From Nemophila menziesii (lineage: Eukaryota; Streptophyta; Magnoliopsida; Boraginales; Hydrophyllaceae), in NCBI GenBank assembly GCA_029959085.1, contig JARWIR010000018.1, forward strand, positions 1,984,001 through 2,048,000: a stretch of 64,000 nucleotides of DNA, in the 5' to 3' direction. Position 1 is the stretch's first letter. Each line of letters begins with the position of its first letter. The position numbers and the translations under genes are program-made. Positions 29,496 through 42,968 of this stretch are shown in pieces. The notes below the pieces were generated by a model that was not told where the DNA came from, made no database searches, and saw only the letters and a program-made list of their open reading frames with translations.

Positions 29496-29639
29496 TGGGC
29501 TTATATGGTCATCAATGGATTTGAGGCTGACCCAAACCCAAAATAAGAATTCATTTGGGCTTATAACTCGGGTGTGAGTGCATTTTAGGATCAAGCCCTA
29601 TATAACATCGTCTTCCATTCATAGTATAGAAAACCCTAA
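29496..29639 (+). promoter_or_regulatory. Orphan promoter, unit 2/3 junction (best copy)
   Basis: Site II motifs TGGGCTT lie at 29496-29502 and 29556-29562, the TATA box CTATATAA at 29598-29605, and the telo-box AAACCCTAA at 29631-29639. This is the most complete set of elements among the five copies. The gene it once served is not identified. Confidence 0.5.
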
Positions 29640-31275
29640 TACCGCCCCAAAACCTTCCCTTCCTTATGTCAAACCTTAGCCCCTATCTTTTATCATCAGT
29701 AATTTGTACAATATAGTATTATTTTCTTCAAATTATTTTATAGAATTTAGTTAAATCTCTGATGCTTCCTTTCTCAAGGGTTGTTTTCTTTTTCCTCCAT
29801 CGATCTTCTTCTATACAGGTGAAGTGTTTTTGTTCTTAGATTGATGACCATTGCATATCAATAAATTCAAACTTTTGAACAGGTTTAAATTATTCCTTGC
29901 TAATATATTATTAATTTATTCAATCTAAATTATTTCTTCTTTTTTCTAATGGATATATGCTCTTCTTTCATTATTTCAGAAATTTCTAAGTTAAGATTAT
30001 ATTTAAATTCGATATATGAATTTTTAAAATTAAATTGGAGATAATTAATGCTTGAGACAGGATCCAATTTCAATATATTAGTATATTCAAAAATATTAGA
30101 AAGATTCAATCTGTGTATGGATAAAATATACAAAAATATAATAAGGATTAGATCTGTATATGGATAAAAATTTACAAAAATAATCAATACAAAATTTAGA
30201 TAAATTTTAGAATTTCTTTACTGTATTTATATTTTGGAATAGAAAAATATAATAATTGAATAGTTAAGAACAAACTCAACATTGTATGTATCTTTGGAAT
30301 TGGTCCCTGATTTTAGAAAAGTAACATTTAAACCCCAAGTCTTTTGATCTTGTTACAATGCTGGTAATTTTTTTAATTTTTTATTATGTTATAATTATAT
30401 TTTCAAGCTTTAATTTATTTTTTTAGGTTGAAATTTGGTTGGTTATATAAACTCTAGGTTATTTTGTCCAATATATAGGAACCATGGGTTTATAGTGTGA
30501 TATAGGGACCTATACTGCAATTTACACAAAAAGAAAAATATCAGGCCCTCTCCTTTTTTACAACACCTTTTCTGAAAAATAATATTTAAATCTTGCTTCA
30601 AGGCTAAAATATTTCGCTAATTTGTGTTTTAATTTTTCTTTCGTTTTATTTAATAATTGAAATATAAATCAAATAATAAATCTCGTCCTAAACAGTTTGC
30701 ATACCACAAAGGGAACACAGGAGTTACAGAAGGTAACACCAAATATTCTCCAAATAGGTATGATTTTTTCCTTTAGTGTAGTTTTTCACATAAAATAGGG
30801 ATCTAGTGCAATTTTTTCACAATATAGGGACCTGTAGTGCATTTTGTGCTTAAAAAATGATTGTATCTTTGTTTTTCATGACAATAGTCCTATATGTCAT
30901 AAAGGTAACATTTAAGCCCCTAATTTTTCAATTGTTAGTCACATTTTTTGTATTTTAATTATGTTATAAGTTTTGGCTAATAAAATGACACTTTTAGAGC
31001 ATATTTGTAATAAAAATAATACATATCTTTAAAAATGATTTCATGTAGATGTGTTTTGCATCTTTTTTTTATCATCAAATCAATTTTATATCATTATAAA
31101 CTCAACTTCATATGTCTTTACACCTCATAAACCTTTAATCATTAAGCCTAAGTATGTGTATAATACGCCCATTACACATTAATCATTAGAGTAAAATTAA
31201 AACTAAAAGACAAATCAGCCCACTAACTAAATAGACAAGCCACATTATAAAGAAACTATGAGATAATAAAAACTA

Positions 31276-31494
31276 CTAGCCCAACTCTATTCTACCAATT
31301 ATCTCCACCATTCCCGTCTTTTTAAACTTCTTACCTTTGAGCTTCATACTTGTCATATTACATATTTTAGCAATGATTTGATCTTCATTTAATCCTTTAC
31401 CTCTATGATCTCTATTGTTTCTTTCCCGCCATATCACGTATATATATGTAGTAAACAGAACACTAGTCACTGATTTTATTTTATTACAGTACAT
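31276..31494 (-). pseudogene. LINE C-terminal remnant, unit 3 (longest copy)
   Basis: The reading frame is open for 72 codons and contains [10 protein letters not shown] and [10 protein letters not shown]. This copy keeps about 44-86 bases that units 1 and 4 have deleted, so it is the reference for the fragment. It overlaps the presumed acceptor end of the helicase exon on the plus strand. Confidence 0.5.
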
Positions 31495-31962
31495 GAAATT
31501 AATACTATCAATTAAACTATTGAAATCACAAGTTATTAAAATTACAAAAGATTTTGAAAAATTAGGTATACATGAGGTTAAGGTTGGAAGTGTTGAACAG
31601 TTTCAAGGGCAAGAGAGAGAAGTTATTATCGTATCTACAGTTTGATCAATACGCAAACACAAGAAAGATGAAATAAGTAACTCTCTTGGATTAATTAGTA
31701 ATCCAAGGAGATTTAATGATGCGATGACACGTGCTAGATCGTTACTTATAATTGTTGGTGACCCACACATACTGCATAAGGTAAAGTTTTCTTTTTATGT
31801 GTTACATGATTAATTGCATTGTTAGTCCTTGTATTATGCAAAAGTAGTAAATACATCTTTTGATTATAAATTATAGGATAAGCATTGGAGATCCTGTTAT
31901 GGCATTATTCTGATAATGGTTCTTACTAAGGTTGCGCTTTGCCTGAACAAGAGGACATATGA
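31490..31962 (+). pseudogene. SDE3-like helicase fragment, unit 3
   Basis: Exon 1 is 31490-31780, the intron 31781-31876 (96 bp, GT-AG) and exon 2 31877-31962. The motif V block is intact, the shared TGA follows, and motif VI has Val-to-Asp (FNDAMTRAR). Exon 2 carries the shared one-base deletion and the Gln-to-stop change. The upstream acceptor (TTTTATTACAG) is retained. Confidence 0.85.
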
Positions 31963-34214
31963 AGTAAAAAATTATAAGACTGGCCGATAATTGAAAGAAG
32001 AATCTTTATTTTATCAATAATTCATCTTTTATCTTTTATCTTTTACCTTATTCCATTAATTATCATTAGATATGGATTTTTTTTTTAATTAGAACACTAG
32101 ATGTAGATAAAAAGAGTCTTGTATGTGAAAAGCTCAAGACAATTTCTTTTAACTAGTTACTAAATCATTATCTCAACTCATGCATGAATTTGGTGTCTAT
32201 AAATGGTTGGTAATCAATATTTGGCCCACCAATTTATTGGGCCACGACTCCCATTGTTAATATAGAAATAAATTCAAATAAAGGTCTAAAATGTCAAAAC
32301 ATTATTTTTAAAGTCTAATTAAAAAATAATTTTATGAAAAGTGTAATTATAATCCAGTTTGTTTTCTTACTATTTTACCCTCTTCATATTTGGGTTTATT
32401 TAATTTTTTTCCAACATTGTTATATACACGTTGGCTACATACCTAATAACTGTTTTTCAATTGCTACATACCATATCTGTTTTTCTATTGGTACATATCA
32501 TACCTGTTTTTGTTACAAAATCATTTTTTCTAAAATTGCATTATAGGTCCCTATGTATTTGGGTATATATGTAGATGTCAAAGTCTGTATATACCCAATT
32601 GGTACGTACCCAATTCAAATTATGAGGAGATGTCCATATTTATTTCGATAACCCAATTCAAGTTACTGTGTCAAGGTCCACTGGGTACGTATCCATACAA
32701 ATCTGACAACTAACAAATATCACAAGCAAATTAACCTCACGGGTATGTACCCACTACAAGTAGATGTGTACCCAAATAGCTCATTCCCAAGTAGAACAAA
32801 TTCCAGGTGGGTAGTATCTATTCAAAGTCTATGTCCATGTTAGGTTTAAATCCAGTTGGGTTTTTATGCATTTCATAGTATCTCCAACAGTTAGACCATT
32901 ATCCAAGTAGTTAGACCATCTCCAACAGTTGTGCCAAACTACTAATATTCATTTTACATATCAATTTTTTTTTACTGCCAAACAATGAAATATCATTTTA
33001 TGTTAAGAAAATAATGAATCATGATACAACCTAACAAATATAACAAGCATTGAAAAAAAATAAAAAGAAAATCTCTTTACAGTTCACGCATTGAAGAAAA
33101 AAAAAACAAAAAACAAGTCTCTTCACATTAGCATTGGAAAAAAGAAAAAAGAAAATCTCTTCACACTCTCAGTGGAATAGAAAACAAATAGGAAATCTCT
33201 TTACGCTGAGTTGAATAAAAAAATAGGAAATCTCTTCACACTCACTTCTCACATAAATAAAAAGAAACGAAAAAATAAACGTTGAAAAACAATGAAATAT
33301 TCTTGTATGTTAAAAAAAATGAATCGTGATAAAACCGATAATGAGATTAGGTTAAAAATAAATCAATTTTTTACCTAAATTTGGGTTTTTCGTGCAAGCC
33401 GGTTTAATGATAGTGGAGAATGATCTAGTCGGCGGTTTTCTTGTGCATGATAGCAGCATACTGCAGGAGATTGGCGATAAGAGCAGTTTTCTTCGCATGC
33501 GATGGCAGTTTGCTTTTTCAGGAGAGTAGCTTCATGCGAAGGTGGAGAATGGTCCACTAGATCTTGTGTAGGATAGCTTGTTGGTACGAAGGTAAGAACT
33601 GGGTGTGAAGAATGTAAAGAGAGAGAGTAGAATAGAGAAACCGTAATAAAAAAATCTATTGGATTTCTTTTTGCGATTAACCTGTTCTCTGTGAACTAAA
33701 CGAATGTCGGTTATTTGGTCTTTTCCACAGCAACTAACCAGCTAGTTCACATAAGGTTTCTTGTTATAAACAATCATATGTCTGAGGGCTTATAAGATAA
33801 ACCCATGTTAGAATACTAACCAAAAAATATGAGTCAGTGGAGTAGATAATGAATCAATACTAGTTTGATTAGTATAATATGTATATAATATAGGTTGAGT
33901 AAGAATATATGGAGTTAAAAGTTAGAACACTATATGGAGTTTAGAGTGGTAAAACTTTAAATAAATAATTTGATAAAGTGCTAAAGGCAAGAGAATAACG
34001 AAATTGCATAGTTTAGAAAGTGATTAAGGCGGTTCTTTCATAAGCCCCTTGTTGCCTTTTAGCTTGATGTCCAAATTTATTTTATTATATCCTTCTCAGC
34101 CCCTTCTAGAATTTCTTAAACCTTTTTATTAGCCACATTATAAGCCATGTCCCTTTAGATTTTAATACTTTTCCATATGACCCGCACTCGAATCGAGATG
34201 CATAGACAATTGTT
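31963..34214. other. Spacer after helicase fragment, unit 3
   Basis: Same content as 2329-4517, including the ~60-base segment (GTGTCAAGGTCCACTGGG, near 32668) missing from unit 1 and the GC-richer duplication at about 33390-33590. Nothing coding recognised. Confidence 0.5.
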
Positions 34215-34847
34215 TTAGAGCTTGATTTTGGGGTGGTTGGTCCACATCATTATGGGAATTATTATAGGGTTGGAATTTTTGAGCTTATTAATTGTGTTAT
34301 GTTCTATATATTGATGATGAATCACAGGTCTATATTGGAACCCTTTTCCGGGGCAATAGTGAATGAATACGGTTATAATTAGGAGGGGTTTTACTAAATT
34401 TTTCGGAAGAATGTAATATTTCATTAAAGTCACCAATTAATATCCAGGGTTTATTAATGTTTTTATTCCATATAAAGATTTTTCATCCCAAAGTTTAATA
34501 CGTTGTTCTAGATCGTTAAGGGCATGTACACACACCATATAATAAGGAAAATATGATTCATTAATGTACAAGATTATAAAATGTTGGCTAGACATGATAA
34601 CTTCTAGCCTAATATCCGAGTGCCAAAGAACCAAAATTCCCCCGGAGTGAAAGGCAGTGCCGATAGGATCCCTAACAAAACTATTAACATAATTGAAGTT
34701 TTTCAAAACATCAGGAGCGTCTATGGCGCGTAACATAGTTTCAAAAAAACACTTCACTCCTGGTTTAAACCTATTTACTACGGATTTAAGACTAAAAATT
34801 GTCAAGTGAGACCGTATACCCTGACAGTTCCACACTAGCGTACTCAC
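34215..34847 (-). pseudogene. L1 endonuclease remnant, unit 3
   Basis: Same fragment and same frameshift as in unit 1, with WNCQGIRS, FFETM and GDFNEI motifs in order. Differences are scattered substitutions (for example RSP to RSH after WNCQGI). The shared frameshift shows it was dead before unit duplication. Confidence 0.84.
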
Positions 34848-34929
34848 TGAACATCCTCGGACGTCTTAGGGACAGTCCGGATATCCCTTAGTCGATTAAT
34901 AGTTCCGTAATACCCTTCTGTAATACCCT

Positions 34930-35154
34930 TCACCTTAATATTTTCTCTACCAAACAAGACCTCCCCATTCGTATAACTATCTCAAATAAGTTTCCTTTAA
35001 AATGAAACAGGTCATCAAAAGAAAATTTCATCGAATAAGTGGAGTTGTAAAGTCCAAACCATGGTCTACTGAGGTCACACCTAAAGTCTCCCTTAGCCCA
35101 ACCCAAATTAACGTGGAAAGCCCATCCTAGGCTAGACAAGTCAAGATGATTCAC
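34930..35154 (-). pseudogene. Open frame upstream of the L1 endonuclease, unit 3
   Basis: Equivalent of the unit 1 frame, 74 codons starting at an internal Met (MNHLDLSSLGWAFH). Conservation between copies is what recent duplication predicts and does not show selection. Function unknown. Confidence 0.33.
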
Positions 35155-35523
35155 ATAGGCCCAAAAGAGATAACTTAAAGAAAAAAAACCATTAGCAGAA
35201 TTCTTACGAAGGTACGAGTGGTCTTAAGGTCAATAAAATGATTGTGTTTTGCATCTTTCTTTGGATAAATAACTCATTTCATCCCTTATCTTGCAAAAGT
35301 ATCATTTTAATCTCTTATCTTTCGATATTTGTGTTGAGGTATTTGGCATGTATGGTACCATCCCTCAATTGTTTTGAAGGGTATTGAGCAAGATAATCTT
35401 CAGACTACCTTAATGGTATATTTGAATGGTTGACTTTTTTGTGTTGTTTCTTCCTATTTGGTTCAATTTATTAAAATTTACCAATATGAAAAATTATATC
35501 TTTCACCACCTAACTCATCTATG

Positions 35524-36490
35524 CAGAGCCGGCCCGGGTCAAAGCAGCCGAGGCGGTTGCTTTGGGCCCTGAAAATTTGAGGCCCCCAAAAAAATATTTA
35601 TTGTATGATAATAATAATAAAATATATATAAGTTGGTTGTAAATGTTATCATAAGTGTAATACTTAGCGTAGTAGAAATTTCGGAGGATGTCACATAATA
35701 AGTCATGGGTTCAAAACCCCTTCGTTGTCCCTTTATTTTTTTGCTGCAACTTTCTTTAACCCATGCAGACCATATTTTTTTACTTAATAAATTAAATGAC
35801 CTTGTTAGATAAAAAAAACATCACTCAAATAATTAAAAAAAACATGCTATCATCATTTAGAAAAAAAAACATCTAAAAAAAATATCACGTCAATAAAAAA
35901 ACAACATTACTAAAATATTAAGGAGGAAAAACAAGATAAAGTAAAGTTATTTTTCTATTTTTTATAAGAGTAATTATAATTAATATTTTTATATATATAT
36001 TAATTTAAGATTGAATTATATTTATAAATATTTTACTGAATTTATTTCAAATAAAAAACGAATGTTATAAACAAAACGCGAAACGAAAAATTAAATATAG
36101 ATGTTCTATTATGTTACTACTACTTTAACATGATTCACAATAAAAAAATCTGGGCATGCAAAAAAATATAAAAATAAAAGTACAGATGAATTTATTATTC
36201 CTTAGAAACACGTTATTCACAAATTTATTTATTAACCTAAATAATCAGAGTATCAAAATATAAAAATATTAATAAAGATATTAATAGTGATTATATTGAT
36301 AAAGACTAAGCATGTGAATGTTTATGTGTAATCTAATACAGTAATTTATTCAATATTTTTAATAAATATTAATTTCCTAAATTTTACTATAAAATTATCT
36401 ATATATGATTTGTTTTGTCAATTTTGTTTATTATACCGTAAAGGGCCCTATTTTTGTTTCTCGCCTTAGGTACCCGAGAACCCGGCCTTG
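35524..36490. mobile_element. Non-autonomous hAT element, unit 3
   Basis: Same element and position, 967 bp. The flanks catctatg (left) and catctatc (right) match at 7 of 8 bases, which supports an hAT target duplication. No coding capacity for a transposase. Confidence 0.75.
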
Positions 36491-37260
36491 CATCTATCAT
36501 TTAACATCATTTAACAGTAGGGTGATATGAGTAGTATGTAAATGTCTTATATTCAATTTCTCATAAATATTAGATGACAAGATATTGACAATAATATCTG
36601 AATCTAACAAACTTCCCTCTATATGTAAGTGTCTTATGTCATATGGGGAGTAAATACCCATGACTCTTTCATTTGTTGGGAGAGTAGAACTTGCCAAGAT
36701 GCTATTAAAAATTCATTCTTTTTTTATGTCCTTGATATCTCTTCTAATGGGTACACATTATCTGTTCATATATTTAACATAAGAAGGGATAATCTTAATT
36801 AATGAAATGAAAGGTAAACTAACATATATTTTGCTAAATATTTATAACACTGCTTTCTTCTTTTCATAAAGTTCAATACTTTGTTTTATAAGTAAAGTAA
36901 AATGTGTTTTAGGCACAATATTTCTAATAAATAGAGACATAAACAGGAGTTCCATCATTATCGGGTTGTTTATTCAATTGTTTTAGTATATGATTCTAAA
37001 TACTAAAATTATTACTAGTACGACTAATATGTCATTTTTGGTGAGACAGTGTAGCCACGGCTACATTCATTCTTGTGGAGGGACAAAATGGTCTAAACGC
37101 ATCACAATTTGTATTGTTAATCATATTGCAGCCTCCAATTATTAATGTGATATTATCTTCTTTTTTGTTTAAGCATGCTCATTATTTAGTTTTAAACATG
37201 TTATATTTTTTTATTTGTAGATTTAAAAGATAGTTGTTAACGTTAATAATGTATTTGTAG

Positions 37261-38261
37261 GGTGAGTTATACAAGCCTGTGAAACCAAATGATTGCTTTT
37301 GGAGACCAGATTCATTTTTTTTGTTTTTATTCTACTATATATGCTTTATCTTAGGGGCTTTTTAGGAATTTTTTTTAATGGTAGTTTTAACATTTAAAAA
37401 ACCTGGTAAGGGAAAAATTCTCAAATAGTCCATGAGTTGTAAAAGCTACTTGAATAATCCTTGAACTTTGTTCTTTTACCACTATAATTTGAACCCGTTT
37501 TTTACTACTAAGTCCACCTGGCGGTATCTATTTTTGTAATTAATAATAGAAAAAATCCCCAAATGGTCCATGAATTATACAATTGTTACTGGTTTGATCC
37601 TCAAACTTCTTTACCACATGGTACTTAACTTTGAAATAAGGGCGCAACCATGTTTTATTGTTAGGGGTGATTTTTTTTTTGGAATTTGTTACACTAGGTC
37701 CTTATACAAATATTGCTAAATTGGTCCAGATATTAATTTTTCTTGACTTAATTGCACTATCAGACCCTATATTGTGAAATATTGCAATAAAATCCTTGTA
37801 TTATGTAAAATTGCACTATTGATCCAAATATTAATTTTTTTAGAATTATTTACACTATAAGTCCCTATATTTGTTATACAAATAAAATAAATTTAAGCTT
37901 AATAAATGACCCCCCACAGGGACTAAGTTTTAAGGATAATTTGCATAACTTTTAAAGTTGGAGGACCAATGAGGTAAAAAGGGTATGTTTTAGTAACTAT
38001 TTGGGGTAGTTTTTCTTCTCATATTGTAAATTTTTGAAAAATAAATATATAATTCTGAGATTTATTAAGTTTAATCTTAATTTTTTTTTTGCAGAGGATC
38101 AAAAATCTGTGTCTGTATTACTTACAAAACAAGACCAAATGGATTAGTGGAAATGTTTGGTGAAGGGTGAAACTGAAGTGATACTCATAAAGTTGAACCT
38201 AAAAGAAGAAAAATCTCAGATTTGGATCCTAAAACTAGATCAATTGTGGAAAAAAATGATG
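37261..38261 (+). pseudogene. NudC/BOBBER-like pseudogene, two exons, unit 3
   Basis: Exon A is 37261-37309 and reads GELYKPVKPNDCFW. Its donor is mutated from GT to AT. Exon B is 38095-38261 with the same TAG after QMD. It also has a private one-base deletion before DTHKVEP. The donor after exon B is still GT (GTTAGT). Confidence 0.83.
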
Positions 38262-39140
38262 GTTAGTTTCTTGATACTTCTTTACTCTTTTGGTCCCTTA
38301 TATTTTCATGTTTTGATAGATTGGTTCTTTATGTTGCAATGTGATGTTTTAAGTCTTTTGTATTTTGATTTTTGTGACAACATTAGTCATTATCTTGGAA
38401 ATTGGGGTAGAGCCGAACTAGGTTGGGGGTAGGTAATTCATTTTTTTACATAATATAGGGACATGTAGTGCAATTATCTCATAATATAGGGATTTATAGT
38501 GCAATTACCACCAACCTGGGTTTTTCGAGCATGTAATGTATTTTTTTTACATAATATAAGGATTTTAGGTGCGATATTTGCACATTATAGCGACATGTAG
38601 TGAAATTTTCTCATAATATAGGGATTTATAGTGAAATTAGTGCCAAACTGGTTTGGGGTGTGTAATGCATTTTTTACGTAATATAGGGATTTTAGGTGCA
38701 ATTTTGCATAACATAGGGACATGTACAACAATTTTCTAATAAAATAGGGATTTATAGTGAAATTAGTGCCAAACTGGGTTTGGGGGGTGGAGTGTGTGTA
38801 ATGCATTTTTTGTACATGATATAGGGATTTTAGGTGCAATTTTTGTATAATCTAGGGTCATGTAGTGTAGTTTTCTCATGATAGGGATTTATAGTGCAAT
38901 TAGCTCCAAACTGGGTTGGGGGTGTGTATTGCATTTTTTTAAAATAATATAGGGATTTTAGGTGTAAAATTTTCATAATATAGGGACATGTAGTGAAATT
39001 CTTTTGCAATATAGGGTTTTATAGTGTAATTAGTGTTGGGAAATGATCGTATGTTTTTCGATACTACTTCACTCGTTTGGTCCTTATCTTTGCATGTTTT
39101 GACAGTTTGGTCCTTTAATTTTAAAAAAGTAACATTAAAG
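38262..39140. repeat. Tandem array of ~125-bp repeats, unit 3
   Basis: Same array, copies between about 38400 and 39030. Copy number and order match unit 1, so the array itself expanded before the units were duplicated. Confidence 0.8.
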
Positions 39141-40182
39141 TGTGATTAAAATTATAACCGGTTTTGATAAAAGAAATGGTTTCCCAAGAATAAAAGAAAT
39201 AAAATTTGATTTTAATGTAAACTAACTTTTATAGAAAGATGAATTACAATTACAAGAAAATGAATTATGATTACACGGAAATGAACTACACTTACACGGA
39301 AAAAAAACACTAACAATTACACCGACGATTTTTAAAAATATATTCCGGCGTACTGGTATCTCTAACGAAAAAACAAAACTAACTTAGCATTTTTTAGAGA
39401 GAAGGTGAGGCAGACTGTTGTTCTTTCTGGTGTATTTCGTAGCTGGTATTGGAGGAGTGGGAGCTCTTTATATAGGGGAGAGGTGAGGAGTCAAACCAAT
39501 TCCATCACAAACGTCCATATTAAGTCTCTTGATTACCTTCCGTAATTGACTTGATTGGGTTGACAGTTTTGATTGACTCTTTAATCACCACGTTTTTATA
39601 TTCTGTAACAGCTGGTTGACTTGATATTCCCACGTGTTGACTATCTTCTTGTAACAGCTGATGGAATATTCTTCTTAACGCGTGCGTGATTGGTGGAGAC
39701 TTGTCTTTACGTTTATCTTCTGGTTGAGTTTGAATTGTCAACGACCACTATAAGAGCTGATAGGAAAACCCATTTCATTTTTAATTTTTGACTCCCCAAA
39801 CTCCCCAAACTCCCCAAACTCCCCCACGAGCCCACGCCCCACGCCGTCAACGTCGTCGGTGCCGGGCCGGGCGGGTGGGTGGTGGTGGTGGTGGTGGTGC
39901 GCGCGTGTGGGGCTTCCTTGTTCCCTCTTAGCTTCCATAGTGACTAGTTATTGTGATAGGAATACATAGGTAAGTTATTTTATATAGATAAACTTTCTTA
40001 CTCACCTCCTATGTGGGACAAAATCCTTCACAAAAGTTGTCTTTTCCACTTCTCAAACGGAATGGGAAGAGTCTTAGTTAATCCTCTATATTAATATAAG
40101 TCTCTTCCACTTCTCCTAAAAGAACATGATCGGATTATAGATTATACTATTAAATTAATAATTGTATAACTTTAATCCAACA
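39141..40182 (-). repeat. Copia 3' LTR, unit 3
   Basis: 1042 bp, with the same ends as the unit 1 LTR. It is longer mainly because of extra GGT triplets near 39880-39898 and one extra 10-bp ACTCCCCAAA repeat near 39790. Confidence 0.8.
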
Positions 40183-40736
40183 ATACCCCACTCAAGGTCT
40201 TTTTGGAGAGACCGTTATCAGGTTTCTATACCTATTAGTATTTGGGTGAATTGTACTTAAGTTGCAATATCTTTCGATTTGAATTGACACGCAGTGAAGT
40301 GAGGTTCCGTTTAAGTGAACTTACTCTTGAACTTTAACGGTTTTCGATCGAGACCCCCACATCACATACTATACCATGCTGAAAGCTATAGTTCCCTCGA
40401 ACATCACCTTTCAGTTATCAAGTCCTTCTCTAAGGACCACGCTTTATGGGATATGAACATTTGATTTCTTCATTTTAAGATTGTTTAAGGACGTCTCCTT
40501 TTAACATTCTATTATGAAGTTTCGGTCTCGTGATTACCCGTGAATTCATCAAGTACTTCTCGAAAGGACCACCATTTAGGCTATGAATTCTCTATGAGTT
40601 TAAACAATCAGTACGTGTTATTCATCAAGTCCATCTCAACAGGACCACCACAAGTGGCTATGAATTTTTTTAAGACGATTTTGTTTTGAGAATTATGGGA
40701 TGGAGAGAATCACATTGACTCATTGGTCACATGTTC

Positions 40737-41239
40737 TTAATTAATGGGTTTCAATCCTATCCCCCTCGACATCTCTAGGACTACTCTCCTGGTTAAGCCT
40801 TTGGTAAATGGATCAGCTAGGTTGTTCTCAGATCGTACATATTCCAAGGCTATCACACAATTTTCAGTAACTGTCTTACTAACCCATGTCTGATGCGAAT
40901 ATGTCTCTTCTTCCCATTATAGGCGCTATTATGAGCGACTCCAATGGCTGCTTGTGAATCACAGTGGATACACACAGGTGTGTCACTTCATTCCTAAAGT
41001 GGCACATTTGATAGGAGACTTCGTAACTACTCAGCTTCTTTCCCAGCTAACTCTAGTGCTATGAACTCAGACTCCATGGTGCAGCGTGCTATACAAGTCT
41101 GTTTAGAAGACTTCCACGATACAACATCTCCCCCTAAGGAGAACACATAGCCAATGGTGGAGTTTACTTCGTCATTGTCAGAGATCCAGTTTGCATCACA
41201 AAATCCCTCAAGGACTACATGGAATATGTTATAGTGCAA
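40737..41239 (-). pseudogene. Copia RNase H, unit 3
   Basis: N-terminal frame 41027-41239 ([26 protein letters not shown]), then the shared stop. The C-terminal part has a private one-base loss near 40860 that breaks the frame before NLADPFTKGL. The untranslated region and hairpins lie at 40183-40736. Confidence 0.86.
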
Positions 41240-41263
41240 GCCTAGATAAATGGTACCCCTTAA

Positions 41264-41914
41264 TTATTTCAATAGACGAAGAAGTGCAACCCAGTGGTGA
41301 AGAAGTGCAACCCAGTGGTCACTACTCGTGTTATGAGTATAGCGACTAAGTCTACTCACGTCATAGGCAATATCGGGTCGAGTATAGTTCATCAAGAACA
41401 TCACACTCCCTATGATCTTAGCATATTCATTTTGGGATACAAAATCCCCAACGTGTTTTGATAAATAAATGATGGAATCATAAGGAGTATTTACAGGCGC
41501 GACCTCAAAGGAATTGAACTTCTTCAGCATCCTTTCTACGTAATGAGACTGATTCAGGGTAATACCATTACTGCTCCTAATGATTTTTACCCCAAGTATT
41601 AGATCAGCTTCTCCCATATCTTTCATGTCGAATCTGGAAGACAAGAAGCGTTTAGTCTCATTTATAATATGAATAGTAGTACCAAAGATGAGCATGTCAT
41701 CTACATAGATGCAGATGATAACACACTCTGAATTTGTTACCTTGGAGTAAACACATGAATCAGAAGTGTTAGCTACAAAACCATCTGAAATAAGAGTACT
41801 TTCTAGTTTTTCATACCATTTTTTCGGTGCCTGTTTCAAACCATACGAGGATTTTTTCCATTTACACACTTTTTCCCCTTGACCAAGGACCACACACCCT
41901 TCAGGTTGAGCCAT
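41264..41914 (-). pseudogene. Copia reverse transcriptase, main part, unit 3
   Basis: 216-codon frame with MAQPEGCVVLGQGE, SSYGLKQAPKKWYEKL, the CIYVDDMLIFG active site and YTRPDIAYDVSRLSRY. It ends in the duplicated HWVALL heptapeptides and a stop where Tyr is expected ([15 protein letters not shown]). A shifted segment (41915-42056) links it to the N-terminal frame. Confidence 0.9.
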
Positions 41915-42056
41915 GTAGATCTCTTCATCTAGATATCCGTTCAGGAATGCGGTTTGACATCCATTTGATGTATTACAAGTTCGTGAATGACGGCTAGAGC
42001 AATAAGGGTTCTTATCGTGGCAATTTTGGTCACTGGGGAGTAAGTGTCAAAGTATT

Positions 42057-42740
42057 CTAAACCATTGTTTTGGGTGGAGCCCTTAATAACAAGTCTTGCT
42101 TTGAATTTTCTATTGAGCCATCAGTTCTCAACTTTTTCTTAAAAATCCATTTGCTACTAATAGGTTTGCTACCCCTAGGTAAGTTGGTTAATTCCCATGT
42201 ATGGTTACTTTTAATAGACTCAAGTTCACTATTAATGGCCTCTTTCCAAAAACTAGCATATATAGATTTTAAAGCATCGTCATAATTTTTTGGATCTTCC
42301 TCCATGAGGAGGCAGTTGACTACCTTTTCCTTTAATAGGTCAATGTGAAAACCTTCGGTCATAAAGGCTATTATAAAGTCATGGCCGAAGCTAGAATCGA
42401 TCCTACACCTCTTACTTCTCCTAGGTTCTTCCTCGGGAATACTACTAGGCTCCATGTAAGTGTAGGGGTTAGGAAAAACATCACAAAGAGGTAAAACAAC
42501 ATTAGTAGATAAGTTATCAACTGGTAAAGAAGCATTGACAGTATTTAAAATTTTCAAACGGAAAACATGTTCATAGAACTCAGCATCTCTAGATTCACAA
42601 ACAGAGTTATCATCTAAGGACAAGAATCTGTATGCGGCACTATTCTGAGCGTACCCTATGAAAATTGAGTCAACGGTTTTGGGTCCAACGGTGACAGTTT
42701 TAAAATCAGGTAGTTTGACTTTGGCTAGGCACCCACACAC
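42057..42740 (-). pseudogene. Copia integrase C-terminus to RT N-terminus, unit 3
   Basis: A single 227-codon frame runs from CGCLAKVKLPDFKTV and FIGYAQNSAAYRFL through EEEPRRSKRCRI to FWKEAINSELESIKSNHTWE and SSKWIFKKKL. It shows the normal junction of the two domains that is broken in unit 1. Confidence 0.9.
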
Positions 42741-42968
42741 CTAAACATATTTCAGGTTTGGTGGAAAACCCTTCCATATCTCATAAGGGGTATTTTTTAG
42801 GGATTTATGTGGTACCCTATTAAGTACATAACAGGCTGATAAGACAACTTCCACCCACATGTAGTTTGGTAAAACTGAATTTATTAACATGGCATTCATG
42901 GTCTCTTTAAGGGAAATATTCTTTCTTTCTCCTATGCCGTTTTGTTGGGGTGTATAAGGGGCACTAGT

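Larger units (their letters stand above)
16828..29584 (+). repeat. Macro-repeat unit 2 (variant type)
   Basis: Shorter, more diverged copy. It follows unit 1 through the helicase fragment to about 22734. It then has a different middle (22735-27260) without the L1 endonuclease, hAT, 125-bp array or copia, and rejoins at about 27265, which matches 14552 of unit 1. Private insertions are a 1.8-kb LINE (18154-19984) and a CACTA MITE (25983-26260). It keeps two NudC segments. Its tail carries a MITE shared with unit 3, so its tail pairs with unit 3 while its head pairs with unit 5. Confidence 0.92.
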
